Part shown: positions 9,595-19,422 of the stretch, piece after piece
How the letters are laid out: each line of letters opens with the position of its first letter
How positions within the stretch are numbered: the first letter of the stretch is position 1
From: an uncultured Neomegalonema sp.
GTDB lineage: Bacteria > Pseudomonadota > Alphaproteobacteria > Rhodobacterales > Rhodobacteraceae
Assembly: GCA_937911325.1 (NCBI GenBank)
Contig: CALDSD010000041.1
Location: 1-64,000 of the forward strand
Length of the DNA stretch: 64,000 bases
Direction of reading: 5' to 3'
Notes under the pieces: generated by a model
Told to the model about the DNA's origin: nothing
Database searches by the model: none
Seen by the model: the letters and a program-made list of their open reading frames with translations, nothing else
Made by a program: the position numbers and the translations under genes

Positions 9595-11301
9595 TTAGTT
9601 CCCAGTCTCCAGGACGCGCCGCGCGATCACCTGCGCCTGGATCTCGGCCGCACCCTCGAAGATGTTGAGGATGCGCGCGTCGCACAGCACGCGAGAGATC
9701 GGATACTCGAGCGCAAAGCCGTTGCCGCCGTGGATCTGCAAGCCGTTGTCAGCCGCCGCCCAGGCGATGCGCGCCCCAAGCAGCTTGGCCATGCCGGCCT
9801 CGAGATCACAGCGACGATCCGCATCCTTCTCGCGGGCCGAGAAATAGGTGAGCTGTCGGGCCACCATGATCTCGACCGCCATCATCGCGATCTTCGAGTA
9901 GACGCGTGGGAAGTTGACCAGCGACTTGCCGAACTGCTGACGCTCCTGCGCGTATTGCAGCGAGATATCGAGCGCCGACTGCGCCACGCCCACCGCGCGA
10001 GCGGCGGTTTGAATGCGGGCGCTCTCAAAAGTCTGCATCAGGTGCTTGAAGCCCATGCCTTCGGTCTCGCCAAGCAGGTTCTTCGCCGGCACGCGATAGC
10101 CGTCGAAACCAAGCTCGTATTCCTTCATGCCACGATAGCCGAGGACCTCGATCTCACCGCCGGAGATCCCTTCGTCGGGGAAGTCCGTTTCCTCGGTTCC
10201 GCGGGCTTTCGGCGCCAGAAACATCGACAAGCCGCGCCAATCCGTCGTGTTCGGGTCGGTGCGAACAAGCAGCGTCATCATATCCGCCCGCGCGGCATGC
10301 GTGATCCAGGTCTTGTTGCCAGTGATCACGTAGTCATCGCCGTCGCGCTCCCCGCGGGTGCGCAGAGCGCCGAGGTCGGAGCCTGTGTTCGGTTCCGTGA
10401 AAACCGCTGTCGGCAGAATCTCGGCCGACGCGAGTTTGGGCAAAAACTCCGCCTTCTGCTCATCGGAGCCGCCGCACAGGATCAGCTCTGCAGCGATCTC
10501 GGAACGGGTGCCGAGCGAACCAACCCCGATGTAGCCGCGCGATAGCTCTTCGGAGACGACGCACATCGCCGTCTTCCCGAGGCCGGCTCCGCCAAACTCC
10601 TCCGGGATGGTGAGACCGAAGACGCCGAGCTCCGCCATCTCCTGAACGATCTCCATGGGGATCAGCTCGTCTTTGAGATGCCATTCATGGGCGTCCGGAA
10701 GGACACGATCCTGGCTGAACCGCCAGAACTGCTCCCGGATCATCTCAAAGTCGTCGTCCAGTCCGCAGTCGCCGTAGGTCGCGGCGCCGGCGCGTTCGAT
10801 CATGAGGGCGACGATCCGGGCCTTCGCGCCGTCGCTGGGCCCGTCGACGACCAGTTTCTCGGTGGCGTCGTTCACCAGAACGCGGGCCTGATCGAAGCTC
10901 AGCCCCAGATCCTGCGGACGCACCATTTCGCCCTGGCTCATCGGAATGCCGCCGCGCAATTGTGCGAGGTATTCCCCGAAAGCGACCTGCAGCAGAAGCT
11001 GTTCGAGCTCGCCGAGCTTCCCGTCGGCTTCCTGACGGCGCGCCCAGCTGAGCATCTGCCGCAGCGCTTCGACATAAGTCGCTGTCCACGCGAGGCCGTG
11101 GGTCGCCTGCTGATGGGCTTCGAGCATCTTGCCCGAGACGCGGTCTTTGGCCGTGACCTTGTCGCGCAGAACGCTCCGGGCTTCAGTCAACAGAGCCTCA
11201 GCGCCATCGAGCGCTTCCGCACAGATATCAATGAGATTGGGAAGGATCGCGGACGTATCTTCCGCGCGCGCCGCAAGCGACGGTGTATCGAGAGCCATCA
11301 T
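9595..11301 (-). CDS. mcd: (2S)-methylsuccinyl-CoA dehydrogenase
   Basis: A 568-aa acyl-CoA dehydrogenase with an N-terminal extension of roughly 170 residues before the acyl-CoA dehydrogenase fold. This extension, with IPMSQGEMVRPQDLG, is typical of methylsuccinyl-CoA dehydrogenase, which oxidises (2S)-methylsuccinyl-CoA to mesaconyl-CoA in the ethylmalonyl-CoA pathway for acetyl-CoA assimilation. The flavin domain shows TAVFTEPNTGSDLGALRTRG, TWITHAARADMMTLLVRT, the QFGKSLVNFPRV helix and the C-terminal LQIHGGNGFALEYPISRVLC. Two adjacent ATG codons follow GGAG; the second has the better spacing. Other pathway genes (ccr, ecm) are not in the window. Electrons would go through ETF to the ETF-QO encoded at 41700-43349. 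Confidence 0.85.
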   Translation of the reverse strand: MMALDTPSLAARAEDTSAILPNLIDICAEALDGAEALLTEARSVLRDKVTAKDRVSGKMLEAHQQATHGLAWTATYVEALRQMLSWARRQEADGKLGELEQLLLQVAFGEYLAQLRGGIPMSQGEMVRPQDLGLSFDQARVLVNDATEKLVVDGPSDGAKARIVALMIERAGAATYGDCGLDDDFEMIREQFWRFSQDRVLPDAHEWHLKDELIPMEIVQEMAELGVFGLTIPEEFGGAGLGKTAMCVVSEELSRGYIGVGSLGTRSEIAAELILCGGSDEQKAEFLPKLASAEILPTAVFTEPNTGSDLGALRTRGERDGDDYVITGNKTWITHAARADMMTLLVRTDPNTTDWRGLSMFLAPKARGTEETDFPDEGISGGEIEVLGYRGMKEYELGFDGYRVPAKNLLGETEGMGFKHLMQTFESARIQTAARAVGVAQSALDISLQYAQERQQFGKSLVNFPRVYSKIAMMAVEIMVARQLTYFSAREKDADRRCDLEAGMAKLLGARIAWAAADNGLQIHGGNGFALEYPISRVLCDARILNIFEGAAEIQAQVIARRVLETGN

Positions 11302-11534
11302 GTCACTCCAAATTGCACAAGGAGGTTGTTTCGCACTTGCGAGACAACGGATATCTGATGGCTTGATTTCAGCGTGTCGTCAACGGCGAATTGAAGCAAA
11401 TTTCACTTGGCGATACTTCAGCGCACGATTGTTTCGCGGACCGAAACAGGCTCTGCGTTTCGGCTTTGCATCGAAGTGGTTTGAAGATTCAACCACTTCT
11501 GACGTACGGACAGCATAGGCGATCGGGAGTCGGC

Positions 11535-12302
11535 ATGGACGCGTTCATTGAAAGCCACGGACTGGGCGCGCTCCTCTTTGCCACAGCCGCGTTCTTTATG
11601 GGCGGTTTCGTCAAAGGCGGCGTTGGGTTTGCGCTTCCCTTGGTCGCAGTGACGCTTTCGGCCAGCGTGCTGCCCGCGCAAGCCGCTGTCGGCATCCTCA
11701 TCATCCCGGTGTTTCTGACAAATCTCTGGCAAACGATCCGACACGGCCTGGCGCCGCTGATGGAGACGGCCAAACGCTTCTGGATCTTGAACCTTGTCGT
11801 GATGGTTGTGATCTGGTTCAGCGCCGGGCTGCTGCCGGGCATGGACGACCGGGCGTTCTTCGCGATCCTGGGCTTTGGGGTGTCGATCTTCGCTGGGCTT
11901 CAGCTTTTCGGGTGGCGGCCCGTTTTACCGTCGGCGTTAGAGAAGCCGACGCAGTTCATCGTCGGTTTGATCAGCGGCTTCTTTGGCGGCATCGCCGGGA
12001 TCTGGGGACCCCCGGTGGTTCTCATGCTCGGCGCAATGAACGTTTCAAAACAGGAGCATGTCCGCGCCAGCGGCCTGTGCTTTTTTCTTGGGGCGTTGGT
12101 GCTGGCGCCGGCGCATCTGACAAGCGGCGTGCTGAATTCCGAAACGCTGCCGATCTCGGCCGGAATGGTGATCCCAGCTCTGCTGGGCATGTGGCTGGGC
12201 TTCAAGGCGCATGACCGCCTCGACGTCGATAAGTTCCGAAAGCTGGTTCTGATCGTTCTGGTGCTGACCGCGCTCAACCTCATCCGCCGCGCGCTGATGT
12301 GA
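11535..12302 (+). CDS. TSUP (TauE/SafE) family permease
   Basis: A 255-aa membrane protein with about eight hydrophobic segments. FMGGFVKGGVGFALPLVAV and the second repeat SGFFGGIAGIWGPPVVLMLG match the sulfite exporter TauE/SafE family. ATG 11535 follows GGGAG; a longer open frame upstream was not used because the extra segment lacks hydrophobicity. It is divergent from mcd, and the 233-bp intergenic region must carry both promoters. Substrate uncertain. Confidence 0.88.
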   Translation: MDAFIESHGLGALLFATAAFFMGGFVKGGVGFALPLVAVTLSASVLPAQAAVGILIIPVFLTNLWQTIRHGLAPLMETAKRFWILNLVVMVVIWFSAGLLPGMDDRAFFAILGFGVSIFAGLQLFGWRPVLPSALEKPTQFIVGLISGFFGGIAGIWGPPVVLMLGAMNVSKQEHVRASGLCFFLGALVLAPAHLTSGVLNSETLPISAGMVIPALLGMWLGFKAHDRLDVDKFRKLVLIVLVLTALNLIRRALM

Positions 12303-12335
12303 GAGCGCGCTCCGGCAAAGCTGTGCGCGCAGCGG

Positions 12336-12354
12336 TTGAGGGGCAAGCCCTCAA
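12336..12354. terminator. Inverted repeat between convergent genes
   Basis: A perfect 7-bp inverted repeat (TTGAGGG, 5-nt loop, CCCTCAA) lies between the convergent TSUP gene and the phosphatase-like gene and overlaps the stop of the latter. There is no clear T-run on either side, so it is only a possible bidirectional terminator. Confidence 0.35.
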
Positions 12355-12830
12355 TAGTCCTCGCCCGCATAACGATTGGGCCGCCCCTTCGCCGCCGGGT
12401 TTCCGACGAACTCCGCCCAATCGTCGCCTGGCCGCCAGATGCTTTCCATGTTCGCGGCCGCATCGTCTTCCGACATCACGTCCGAGGATTTTGCATACCG
12501 GTAGAAAAACGCACTGACCCGGGCGTTGTAGATGCAGTGCACGTGCATCACCGCATCCGGAGCGTTCTCGACCGCCGTGCGGAACGCGTCGAAGTCCTCG
12601 TCGGTTGGATCCTCGAATTCGACCGGGATGTAGATGTAGCGCATTCCGAGCGCCGCGACTGAGCCGGCTTCGTCCTCCAGGGCTCCCTTGTTGTGATGTG
12701 GCCCCAGATTGATGACGTGGGTCACGCCGAGCTTTTGGATTTCAGCCAGCTCAGCTTCGCTGGGCTGCCCAGAGGTTGTGATCCGATCATTGATCCGGCG
12801 CCAATTCAGGATATGCGGCAGATCGGTCAT
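12351..12830 (-). CDS. Tyrosine-phosphatase-like protein
   Basis: A 159-aa protein with the layout of the DSP/PTP-like proteins related to DUF442: NDRITTSGQPSEAELAEIQ at the start, then VTHVINLGPHHNKGALEDE and a P-loop-like MHVHCIYNARVSAFFYRYAK. The P-loop is Cys-x4-Arg (C-I-Y-N-A-R) instead of the canonical Cys-x5-Arg of protein tyrosine phosphatases, so catalysis is doubtful. The ATG at 12830 follows GGAG. It is read from the same strand as the upstream amidase, 53 nt away. Confidence 0.7.
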   Translation of the reverse strand: MTDLPHILNWRRINDRITTSGQPSEAELAEIQKLGVTHVINLGPHHNKGALEDEAGSVAALGMRYIYIPVEFEDPTDEDFDAFRTAVENAPDAVMHVHCIYNARVSAFFYRYAKSSDVMSEDDAAANMESIWRPGDDWAEFVGNPAAKGRPNRYAGEDY

Positions 12831-12883
12831 GTCATGCTCCTGGTAAGGGCCGGGAAACCGGCGGTGACGAGGCCCGGGGCGCT

Positions 12884-14314
12884 CTACCTGCGAATGCCTT
12901 TGGCGAGGTCGCATGGCGTCGGCCAGGGCCCCCGCGCCGCCTCGAAAGCCAGGCCCGCTCGAAAGACGTCCTGATCTTGGAAGCTTTTGCCGACAAACTG
13001 CAAGCCAATTGGAAGACCGCTGGCGCTCACCCCTGACGGGACAGCCAAGACCGGATGGGTCGACAGCATGTTGAAGGGCGTCGTCAGCACCCAACCAATC
13101 ATCGGGTCGACCAAAACGCCGTTGATTTCGATCTGATCCTGGCTCTGGTCGAACGCGACCGGGAGAGATGGAATCGCCGTCGTCGGGCAGACAAAAACGT
13201 CTAGCTCCTCCATCCTGTGCGAGAACCAAGTCGCCATCCGGCGGGTGGTGCGGATCGAATGTTGAACCTGCTCTGGGGTGATGCGACGCCCAGCCTCGGC
13301 GAAAGCACGGGCGTACGGCGTCATCAAATCCGTCTCTTCCCGTGACTTGGGCGCGATCGAAGTCCCGAAGTTCGATCGCAGATGCGTCAGAGCCGCATCG
13401 ACGACCTCCCATCCCCATGGCGGGCGGATCTCGACCAATTCAGCTCCGAGCGCGCGCAAAACGTCCAGAGCCTCATGCGTCGAGGCTGCGACCGCGCGAT
13501 CGATTTCAAAGAAGCCTAGATCCATCGACCATCCGATCCGCAAGCCCGCGACGCCTCTGAGGTCAGTCTCGATGTCGAGCTTGGGTCGCTGCGTTACGGG
13601 ATCTTCCGGGTGCGGTCCTGACAGCGCGTTTTGAAACAGTTGGGCGTCGCCAACCGTGCGGGCCAGCGGCCCCGTGTGGCAGTAGACGTCCAGATTGAAC
13701 GGCGCATCCACCGGATTGCGCCCGCGCGGCGGCTTGTATCCGACGACGCCACAGCACGACGCTGGTATCCGAATCGAACCTGCGATGTCAGCCCCCGTGG
13801 CCAGAGTGGCGGAACCGATGGCCAAGGCCGCGGCGGCTCCTCCGGAAGAGCCTCCAGGAGCATAATCGAGCGCCCAAGGGTTGCGGGTCGCGCCCCAGCG
13901 CCGGGAATGGGTCACTGCGGCGCAGGAAAACTCCGGCGTCGCGCTGCGCGCATGGACGATCGCCCCAGCGTCCAGCACGCGTTGGTTGATCGGCGACGTC
14001 GTCTCTTGAGGGCTCTCTTCGGACAACAACGAGCCAGCCGAGGTCGGCCATCCGGCGATATGGCCGGAGTCCTTGACCGCGACGCAAAGCCCTTCAAGCG
14101 CGCGCGGCGATCCGTCCCGTCCGGTATAGCGCTTCTCAGCGGCTTTGGCGGCGTCAAGCGCCTCCTCGAAATAGGTGTAGGTCAGCGCGTTGACGACAGG
14201 TTCGGTCGCTTCCGCCCGGGCGATCACCGCCTCGGTCAGTTCGACAGGAGACAGAGAGCGATCGCGAAACCGCGCAAGCGCCTCTTCGGCGGAAAGACTG
14301 CAAAGCTCATCCAC
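12884..14314 (-). CDS. Amidase-signature family hydrolase
   Basis: A 476-aa amidase-signature enzyme with the Ser-cisSer-Lys triad visible: Lys81 in VAVKDSG, the glycine-rich loop APGGSSGGAAAALA with the cis-Ser, and the nucleophile Ser180 in ADIAGSIRIPAS. Such enzymes hydrolyse amides, including aryl amides and fatty-acid amides; substrate cannot be told. GatA is unlikely because no gatC/gatB is adjacent. It lies downstream of pckA on the same strand, 71 nt away. Confidence 0.87.
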   Translation of the reverse strand: MDELCSLSAEEALARFRDRSLSPVELTEAVIARAEATEPVVNALTYTYFEEALDAAKAAEKRYTGRDGSPRALEGLCVAVKDSGHIAGWPTSAGSLLSEESPQETTSPINQRVLDAGAIVHARSATPEFSCAAVTHSRRWGATRNPWALDYAPGGSSGGAAAALAIGSATLATGADIAGSIRIPASCCGVVGYKPPRGRNPVDAPFNLDVYCHTGPLARTVGDAQLFQNALSGPHPEDPVTQRPKLDIETDLRGVAGLRIGWSMDLGFFEIDRAVAASTHEALDVLRALGAELVEIRPPWGWEVVDAALTHLRSNFGTSIAPKSREETDLMTPYARAFAEAGRRITPEQVQHSIRTTRRMATWFSHRMEELDVFVCPTTAIPSLPVAFDQSQDQIEINGVLVDPMIGWVLTTPFNMLSTHPVLAVPSGVSASGLPIGLQFVGKSFQDQDVFRAGLAFEAARGPWPTPCDLAKGIRR

Positions 14315-14385
14315 CAGTCGTGATTACGACTGCTCGTCCTCAAGCGCAAACCTGAGACAGCTTCGATCCCGTATTGCGGCTTGGG

Positions 14386-15996
14386 TCAGGCCGCCTGCTT
14401 GAGCGCCGCGTCGCGAACGTCCTCAGCGACATGGTCGAAGTACTGAGCGAAGTTCTCTTCAAACATGCCGACCAGCTTTGCAGCCTGTGCATCGTAAGAT
14501 GCGCCGTCTTCCCAGGTCTGGCGTGGGTTGAGAACGGGGCCAGACACGCCTTCGACAGCGATCGGCACTTCGAAGCCGAAATTCGGATCGGTGCGGAACT
14601 CGACGTCGTTCAACGACCCGTTCAGCGCCGCAGTCAGCAGCGCGCGCGTCACGCGGATCGGCATGCGCGATCCGGTTCCGTAGGCTCCGCCAGTCCACCC
14701 CGTGTTCACGAGCCAGCAGCGCGCGCCGGTCTCGGCGATCTTGTCGCGCAGCAGCTCGCCGTAGACTTCCGGACGGCGCGGCATGAACGGCGCTCCGAAG
14801 CAGGTCGAGAAAGTCGGCTGTGGTTCAGTGACGCCTTTCTCGGTGCCGGCGACCTTCGAGGTGAACCCCGAAAGGAAATGATACATCGCCTGTGCTGGCG
14901 TGAGACGCGCGATCGGCGGCAGAACGCCGAACGCGTCGCAAGTCAGCATGATCACGTTCTTCGGCGCGCCGGCCAACCCGGTCTCGGACGCATTCGAGAT
15001 GTAATGCAGCGGATAGGCGCAGCGCATGTTCGCCGTGAGGCTGTCGTCGCTGAAGTCGAGTTCGCGCGTATCTTCATCGTAGACCATGTTCTCGATGACG
15101 GTCGCGAACTTCGAGGTCGTCGCAAAAATCTCCGGCTCGGCCTCGGCCGACAGGTTGATTGTCTTCGCGTAGCAGCCGCCCTCGAAATTGAAGATGCCCT
15201 TATCGGTCCAACCGTGTTCGTCATCGCCAACGAGCGTCCGTTCCGGATCGGCCGACAAGGTGGTTTTGCCCGTACCCGAAAGGCCAAAGAAGACCGCAGC
15301 TTCCGACGTGTCGCCCGTCGCGTGATTGGCCGAGCAGTGCATCGGCATCACGCCTTTTTCCGGCAGCAGGTAATTGAGCACCGAGAAAACCGACTTCTTG
15401 TTCTCGCCGGCGTAGGAACTGTCTCCGATCAGGATCAACTTACGCTCAAAGGAGACCGCGATAACGGTCTCGGACCGGCACCCGTGCTTGGCGGGGTCCG
15501 CCTTGAAGGTCGGACAATTGATGATCGTGAACTCGGGCACGAAGCTGGGCAGCTCGGAACGCTCGGGACGGCGGAGCATGTGCCGGATAAACAGACCGTG
15601 CCACGCCAGCTCGTTCACCAATCGCACATTCAGACGATGGTCCGGGTCAGCGCCGGCGTAGAGGTCCTGAACAAAGTACTCGCGCCCGCTCATGTGGGCG
15701 AGCATGTCGACGCGGAGCTGCTCAAACGCCTCCGGGGTCATGGACGCGTTGTTCTCCCACCAGATATGCGGCTCGACCGACGGCTCGCGAACGGTGAATT
15801 TGTCCTTGGGCGAGCGACCCGTGTGCTTGCCGGTTTCCACAAGCACAGCGCCGCCATTCCCAAGCTTGGCCTCGCCGCGCGCGACTGCGGCTTCGACAAG
15901 ACCCGCCTCGTTCAGATTGTAGTAAACGCCGGCCAAACCCGTAGCGCCGAGAGTGTCGATAGAATGAGACGGGTTAAAAAGGCCGGTGATGCGCAC
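14386..15996 (-). CDS. pckA: Phosphoenolpyruvate carboxykinase (ATP)
   Basis: PckA converts oxaloacetate and ATP to PEP and CO2, the first committed step of gluconeogenesis. The 536-aa sequence has the P-loop [40 protein letters not shown] and the C-terminal [13 protein letters not shown] motif. The GTG start at 15996 is preceded by AAGGAG with 8-nt spacing, and the protein then begins V-R-I-T-G-L as in family members; the longer frame upstream is not needed. It is divergent from chvI, an arrangement seen in rhizobia, where ChvI influences pckA. Confidence 0.96.
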   Translation of the reverse strand: MRITGLFNPSHSIDTLGATGLAGVYYNLNEAGLVEAAVARGEAKLGNGGAVLVETGKHTGRSPKDKFTVREPSVEPHIWWENNASMTPEAFEQLRVDMLAHMSGREYFVQDLYAGADPDHRLNVRLVNELAWHGLFIRHMLRRPERSELPSFVPEFTIINCPTFKADPAKHGCRSETVIAVSFERKLILIGDSSYAGENKKSVFSVLNYLLPEKGVMPMHCSANHATGDTSEAAVFFGLSGTGKTTLSADPERTLVGDDEHGWTDKGIFNFEGGCYAKTINLSAEAEPEIFATTSKFATVIENMVYDEDTRELDFSDDSLTANMRCAYPLHYISNASETGLAGAPKNVIMLTCDAFGVLPPIARLTPAQAMYHFLSGFTSKVAGTEKGVTEPQPTFSTCFGAPFMPRRPEVYGELLRDKIAETGARCWLVNTGWTGGAYGTGSRMPIRVTRALLTAALNGSLNDVEFRTDPNFGFEVPIAVEGVSGPVLNPRQTWEDGASYDAQAAKLVGMFEENFAQYFDHVAEDVRDAALKQAA

Positions 15997-16349
15997 TGGG
16001 GCAGCTCCTTGGACTCGGTAGCCGGATCGGGTTCGTGTTGTTCCAGCGTCTGCACGCAAAAACGATGCAAAAGCATACGGTCTTTGGTGAAAGGCTTTGC
16101 GCCGGACCAATAGCTAGGCCCTTTAGCAAGCTCCCTCGATCGGCACAATCCTCGTTTACCGGGCAGATTGACGCGAGCAGGCTGACAGTCGGCGATGTCG
16201 GGTCGTTAACGTCGATGAAGTTGAAAGCCAGAGCGCGAGCGACTTATTTATCTGTGACGAAAGAGAAAACAGCGCCCGTTGACGCAAAAACTTCTGGCGT
16301 GCTGGATTGAGAACGTCGCAGTGTCGACTGGTGAATTGGGAGCGCATGA
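15997..16349. promoter_or_regulatory. 353-bp divergent region between pckA and chvI
   Basis: This gap must hold the promoters for pckA (leftward) and chvI (rightward). A 91-codon open frame at 16035-16310 lies within it, but its composition and lack of a ribosome binding site argue against a gene. The part from about 16196 to 16280 is richer in A/T (GTTAACG, ACTTATTTATC), compatible with promoter sequence near chvI. I cannot assign exact -35/-10 elements or a ChvI site. Confidence 0.5.
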
Positions 16350-17051
16350 ATGACCACGATCGCGCTGGTGGATGACGACCGCAATATTCTGACGTCAGTT
16401 GCCATGGCGCTGGAGGCTGAAGGTTTTGAGGTGCGCACCTATTCAGACGGCGCCGCCGCGCTTACCGCGCTCAGCCAAACGCCCCCAGACCTTGCTGTGC
16501 TCGACATCAAGATGCCTCGAATGGACGGGATGGAGCTGCTTCGGCGCATTCGCCAGAAATCCGACATGCCGGTGATCTTCTTGACCTCGAAAGACGAGGA
16601 GATCGATGAGGTTCTCGGCTTGCGAATGGGCGCCGACGACTACATCCGCAAACCGTTCTCGCAACGGTTGCTGATCGAGAGGGTGCGCGCCGTCCTGCGT
16701 CGCCGCGACGTCGACGACACCTCGGTCGAACGGGCCGAGAAGGACAAGCCCATCAAGCGCGGTTCGCTGGTCATGGATCCGCTTCGACATTCCTGTTCGT
16801 GGAACGGGCAGGACGTCACCCTGACCGTGACGGAGTTTCTGATCCTGCAGGCGCTCGCAAGCCGCCCAGGCTTTGTCAAAAGTCGAGATCACCTGATGGA
16901 CGCAGCCTACGACGACCAAATCTATGTCGACGACCGAACCATCGATAGCCATATCAAACGCATTCGAAAGAAGTTCCGTGGGGTCGACGGCGAGTTCGAC
17001 GCCATCGAGACGCTCTACGGCGTTGGCTACCGGTACAAAGAAGACGCCTAA
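16350..17051 (+). CDS. chvI: Two-component response regulator ChvI
   Basis: A 233-aa OmpR/PhoB-type regulator. The receiver domain has the acidic pocket ALVDDDRN, phospho-acceptor Asp52 in [12 protein letters not shown] and Lys in YIRKPFSQ. The C-terminal winged helix shows [17 protein letters not shown] and [16 protein letters not shown]. Close resemblance to ChvI of Rhizobiales and its position divergent from pckA and before chvG support the name. ChvG/ChvI respond to acid or envelope stress in relatives. Confidence 0.93.
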   Translation: MTTIALVDDDRNILTSVAMALEAEGFEVRTYSDGAAALTALSQTPPDLAVLDIKMPRMDGMELLRRIRQKSDMPVIFLTSKDEEIDEVLGLRMGADDYIRKPFSQRLLIERVRAVLRRRDVDDTSVERAEKDKPIKRGSLVMDPLRHSCSWNGQDVTLTVTEFLILQALASRPGFVKSRDHLMDAAYDDQIYVDDRTIDSHIKRIRKKFRGVDGEFDAIETLYGVGYRYKEDA

Positions 17052-17132
17052 CCCACGTCTGTTCGAGCCATCGCCTCTTGCGGAGAGCTTCGGCCGCCGC
17101 ACGCGCCGGAGCCAGCCCATCGAGGAGACCGT

Positions 17133-18860
17133 GTGACCGAGGCTGAGAGACCAGATCGCGATGATTTGAAAGCCGACTCGTCTTCGGCGGCGGATCTCGC
17201 CACCGCAGGTCGCGCGCGTCTGGAAAAGCTGCGCGGCCAGATGGAGGGTGCGGCGTCAAGCGTGCGCGAGCGCCTCGAGGAACCCTTCTCCTTCTCGAGC
17301 CTCACGCGGCGGATCATCGCCTTGAACCTGGCGGCGTTGGTTTTCCTGCTGGGCGGCGTTCTGTACCTCAGTCAGTTTCGGGATGGATTGATCGATCTGA
17401 GACTGGCGTCGTTGAAGACGGAAGCCGAGCTGATCGCGATCACGATCGCGGAGTCGGCCGGCGAGCCCAACAATCAAAGCTACGATCGGCTTGTCGCGAA
17501 CGAGATCCTGCGCCGCGTCGCTTTGCCGGCCGGTTTGCGTGCGCAGATTTATGATCGAAGCGGCCGACTGACCGGCGACACGCGCGCGCTGCCCGGTTCC
17601 GCCCTTGTCGTGGAGGTCGAGCCGCTTCGCGCGCCGGGGGCGGCAGACGGACTGCTCAGCCGCCTTGAGGACCTCTATGAGCGCGCCGCAGGGCTGTTTC
17701 AACGCCCGCTGGAACTCTATCAGGAGACCCCGCCTTCCGGCATCTCCAAAGATGAAGAAGTGTATGTCGCGCTCTCAGGCGAAATCGCGTTCGCGGAGCG
17801 CGTCAATAGTCAGGACGAGCTGATCCTGTCGGTCGCCGTGCCGATCAAGCGCGTGCGTACGGTCATGGGCGGCCTGATGCTGTCGACCGAAGGTGGAGAG
17901 ATCGGCGAAATCGTCCGAGACGAACGGATCGCTATCCTTCAGGTCTTCTTTGTCGCGCTGATTGTGAACTTTCTGCTGTCGGTGGTGCTCGCGCAAACGA
18001 TCGCTCGGCCAATCCGCAAGCTGGCGGAAGCCGCGGATCTTGGCAGCGGTCAGGAAGCGAGACCCCTGAACCCGAACCGCATTCACATCCCAAACTTCAC
18101 GAAACGCCACGACGAGATCGGCGACCTGTCGGGTTCGCTTCGCCGCATGACCGACGCGCTCTACGACCGGATCGAAGCGATCGAGAGTTTCGCAGCGGAC
18201 GTCGCTCACGAGATCAAGAACCCCCTCACGTCGCTTCGGTCAGCCGTGGAGACGATGCGACTTGCTCGATCGGACGACGCGCGAGAGCGTTTGTTGAGCG
18301 TGATCGAGAACGACGTGCGCCGGCTCGATCGGTTGGTGACGGACATCTCCAACGCGTCGCGGCTCGACGCCGAACTGGTCCGAGAAGACATGGATGTCTT
18401 CGACTTCCGGTCGCTTGTGCAAACGGTGGTCGACATCTCGGGCCCGCAAGCGGAAAAACGGAAAGTCGAGATCCACGTGCGGCTTCCAGAGACAGCTTTG
18501 CCGCTGCGAGGCATGGAGAGCCGGCTGGCCCAGGTCCTTCACAACATCCTGGACAACGCGCTGTCCTTCAGCGCGCCCGGCGACGCGATCACCGTCTCAG
18601 CCCAGACCAAGCCATTTGGCGTGCGGCCTGGATTGTGCCTTGAGATCATCGATGAAGGAGCGGGCATCCCTGAAGAGAATTTGGAATCCATTTTCTCCCG
18701 CTTTTACTCGCAACGCCCTGAAGATGAAGAGTTTGGCGGCCATTCGGGTCTTGGCCTGAGCATTTGCCGACAGATCGTCGAAGCGCATGGGGGCGCCGTT
18801 TGGGCGGAAAACAGAGCGGATCGGGCGGGCGCGAAGTTCTCGGTCCATCTGCCGTCATGA
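17133..18860 (+). CDS. chvG: Sensor histidine kinase ChvG
   Basis: A 575-aa membrane histidine kinase. A cytoplasmic N-terminus precedes a first membrane segment (about residues 59-78), a periplasmic sensing domain, and a second segment (about 270-287), followed by HAMP. The phospho-acceptor is His359 in DVAHEIKNPLTSLRSAVE, with the N box LHNILDNALSFSAPGD and ATP lid DEGAGIPEENLESIFSRFYS, GHSGLGLSICRQIVEAHGG. The GTG start at 17133 follows GAGGAG. Its stop overlaps the hprK start (ATGA), linking the kinase to the PTS-type genes. Confidence 0.93.
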   Translation: MTEAERPDRDDLKADSSSAADLATAGRARLEKLRGQMEGAASSVRERLEEPFSFSSLTRRIIALNLAALVFLLGGVLYLSQFRDGLIDLRLASLKTEAELIAITIAESAGEPNNQSYDRLVANEILRRVALPAGLRAQIYDRSGRLTGDTRALPGSALVVEVEPLRAPGAADGLLSRLEDLYERAAGLFQRPLELYQETPPSGISKDEEVYVALSGEIAFAERVNSQDELILSVAVPIKRVRTVMGGLMLSTEGGEIGEIVRDERIAILQVFFVALIVNFLLSVVLAQTIARPIRKLAEAADLGSGQEARPLNPNRIHIPNFTKRHDEIGDLSGSLRRMTDALYDRIEAIESFAADVAHEIKNPLTSLRSAVETMRLARSDDARERLLSVIENDVRRLDRLVTDISNASRLDAELVREDMDVFDFRSLVQTVVDISGPQAEKRKVEIHVRLPETALPLRGMESRLAQVLHNILDNALSFSAPGDAITVSAQTKPFGVRPGLCLEIIDEGAGIPEENLESIFSRFYSQRPEDEEFGGHSGLGLSICRQIVEAHGGAVWAENRADRAGAKFSVHLPS

Positions 18861-19375
18861 CCTCTTTCGATCATGCGGGCGACGCGGAGCTGGTCGCCGG
18901 CGGCTGCGTCGCCTTGCTGCGCAACGGCGAATGGCGCGGAGCGCTTATCCGAGGACCGAGCGGCGCGGGAAAGAGCACTCTTGCGGTGCGTCTCATCGCG
19001 CTTGGGGGCAAACTCGTTTCGGATGACCAAACGACCCTCAGGCGTCAGGGAGACGCGGTTCTGGCGACCGCGCCTGCAGCGATCGCAGGTTTGCTCGAGC
19101 TTCGGGGAACCGGCCTCTTGCGCTTGCCCTATGAGCAAAGCGCATCGATCTCGCACGTCGTCGACCTGTCGCCGAATGGCCAGCCCGCGCCTGAACGTTG
19201 TCCCGCTCCGCGCAACACCCATTTGTTAGACATGCGCTTTCCGCTACTGTGTATGCGAGAGAGTTCGGCGACAGCGAGCGCGCTGGCGGTCTTGATGACC
19301 GAAGGCAGGCTCGAAGATCCCGATGCAGCGGTTGAAGAGATGGTGACGTCAGGCGGACCAGGTCGGAGCGCTTGA
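18857..19375 (+). CDS. hprK: HPr kinase/phosphorylase, short alphaproteobacterial form
   Basis: A 172-aa protein corresponding to the C-terminal kinase domain of HprK only. It has the Walker A loop GPSGAGKST (residues 33-41) and LVSDDQTTL, with an HprK-like C-terminus. HprK phosphorylates or dephosphorylates the regulatory serine of HPr. The missing N-terminal domain is normal for alphaproteobacterial homologues. It overlaps chvG by 4 nt and is followed by rapZ, EIIA and HPr. Confidence 0.9.
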   Translation: MTSFDHAGDAELVAGGCVALLRNGEWRGALIRGPSGAGKSTLAVRLIALGGKLVSDDQTTLRRQGDAVLATAPAAIAGLLELRGTGLLRLPYEQSASISHVVDLSPNGQPAPERCPAPRNTHLLDMRFPLLCMRESSATASALAVLMTEGRLEDPDAAVEEMVTSGGPGRSA

Positions 19376-19422
19376 GCCTCCGATCGGCGTCCGTCAGAAG
19401 CGGATGATCGAGACGGTCGGGT

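Noticed and set aside
9730-10545. A 271-codon open frame antisense to mcd
   Set aside because: A shadow of the G/C-rich codon pattern of mcd; no start signal and no recognisable domain.
14374-16113. A 579-codon open frame antisense to pckA
   Set aside because: It mirrors the codon structure of pckA, has arginine-rich nonsense composition and no family likeness; pckA on the other strand is certain.
16035-16310. 91-codon frame in the pckA-chvI intergenic region
   Set aside because: No ribosome binding site, odd composition, and it occupies the place where two divergent promoters are needed.
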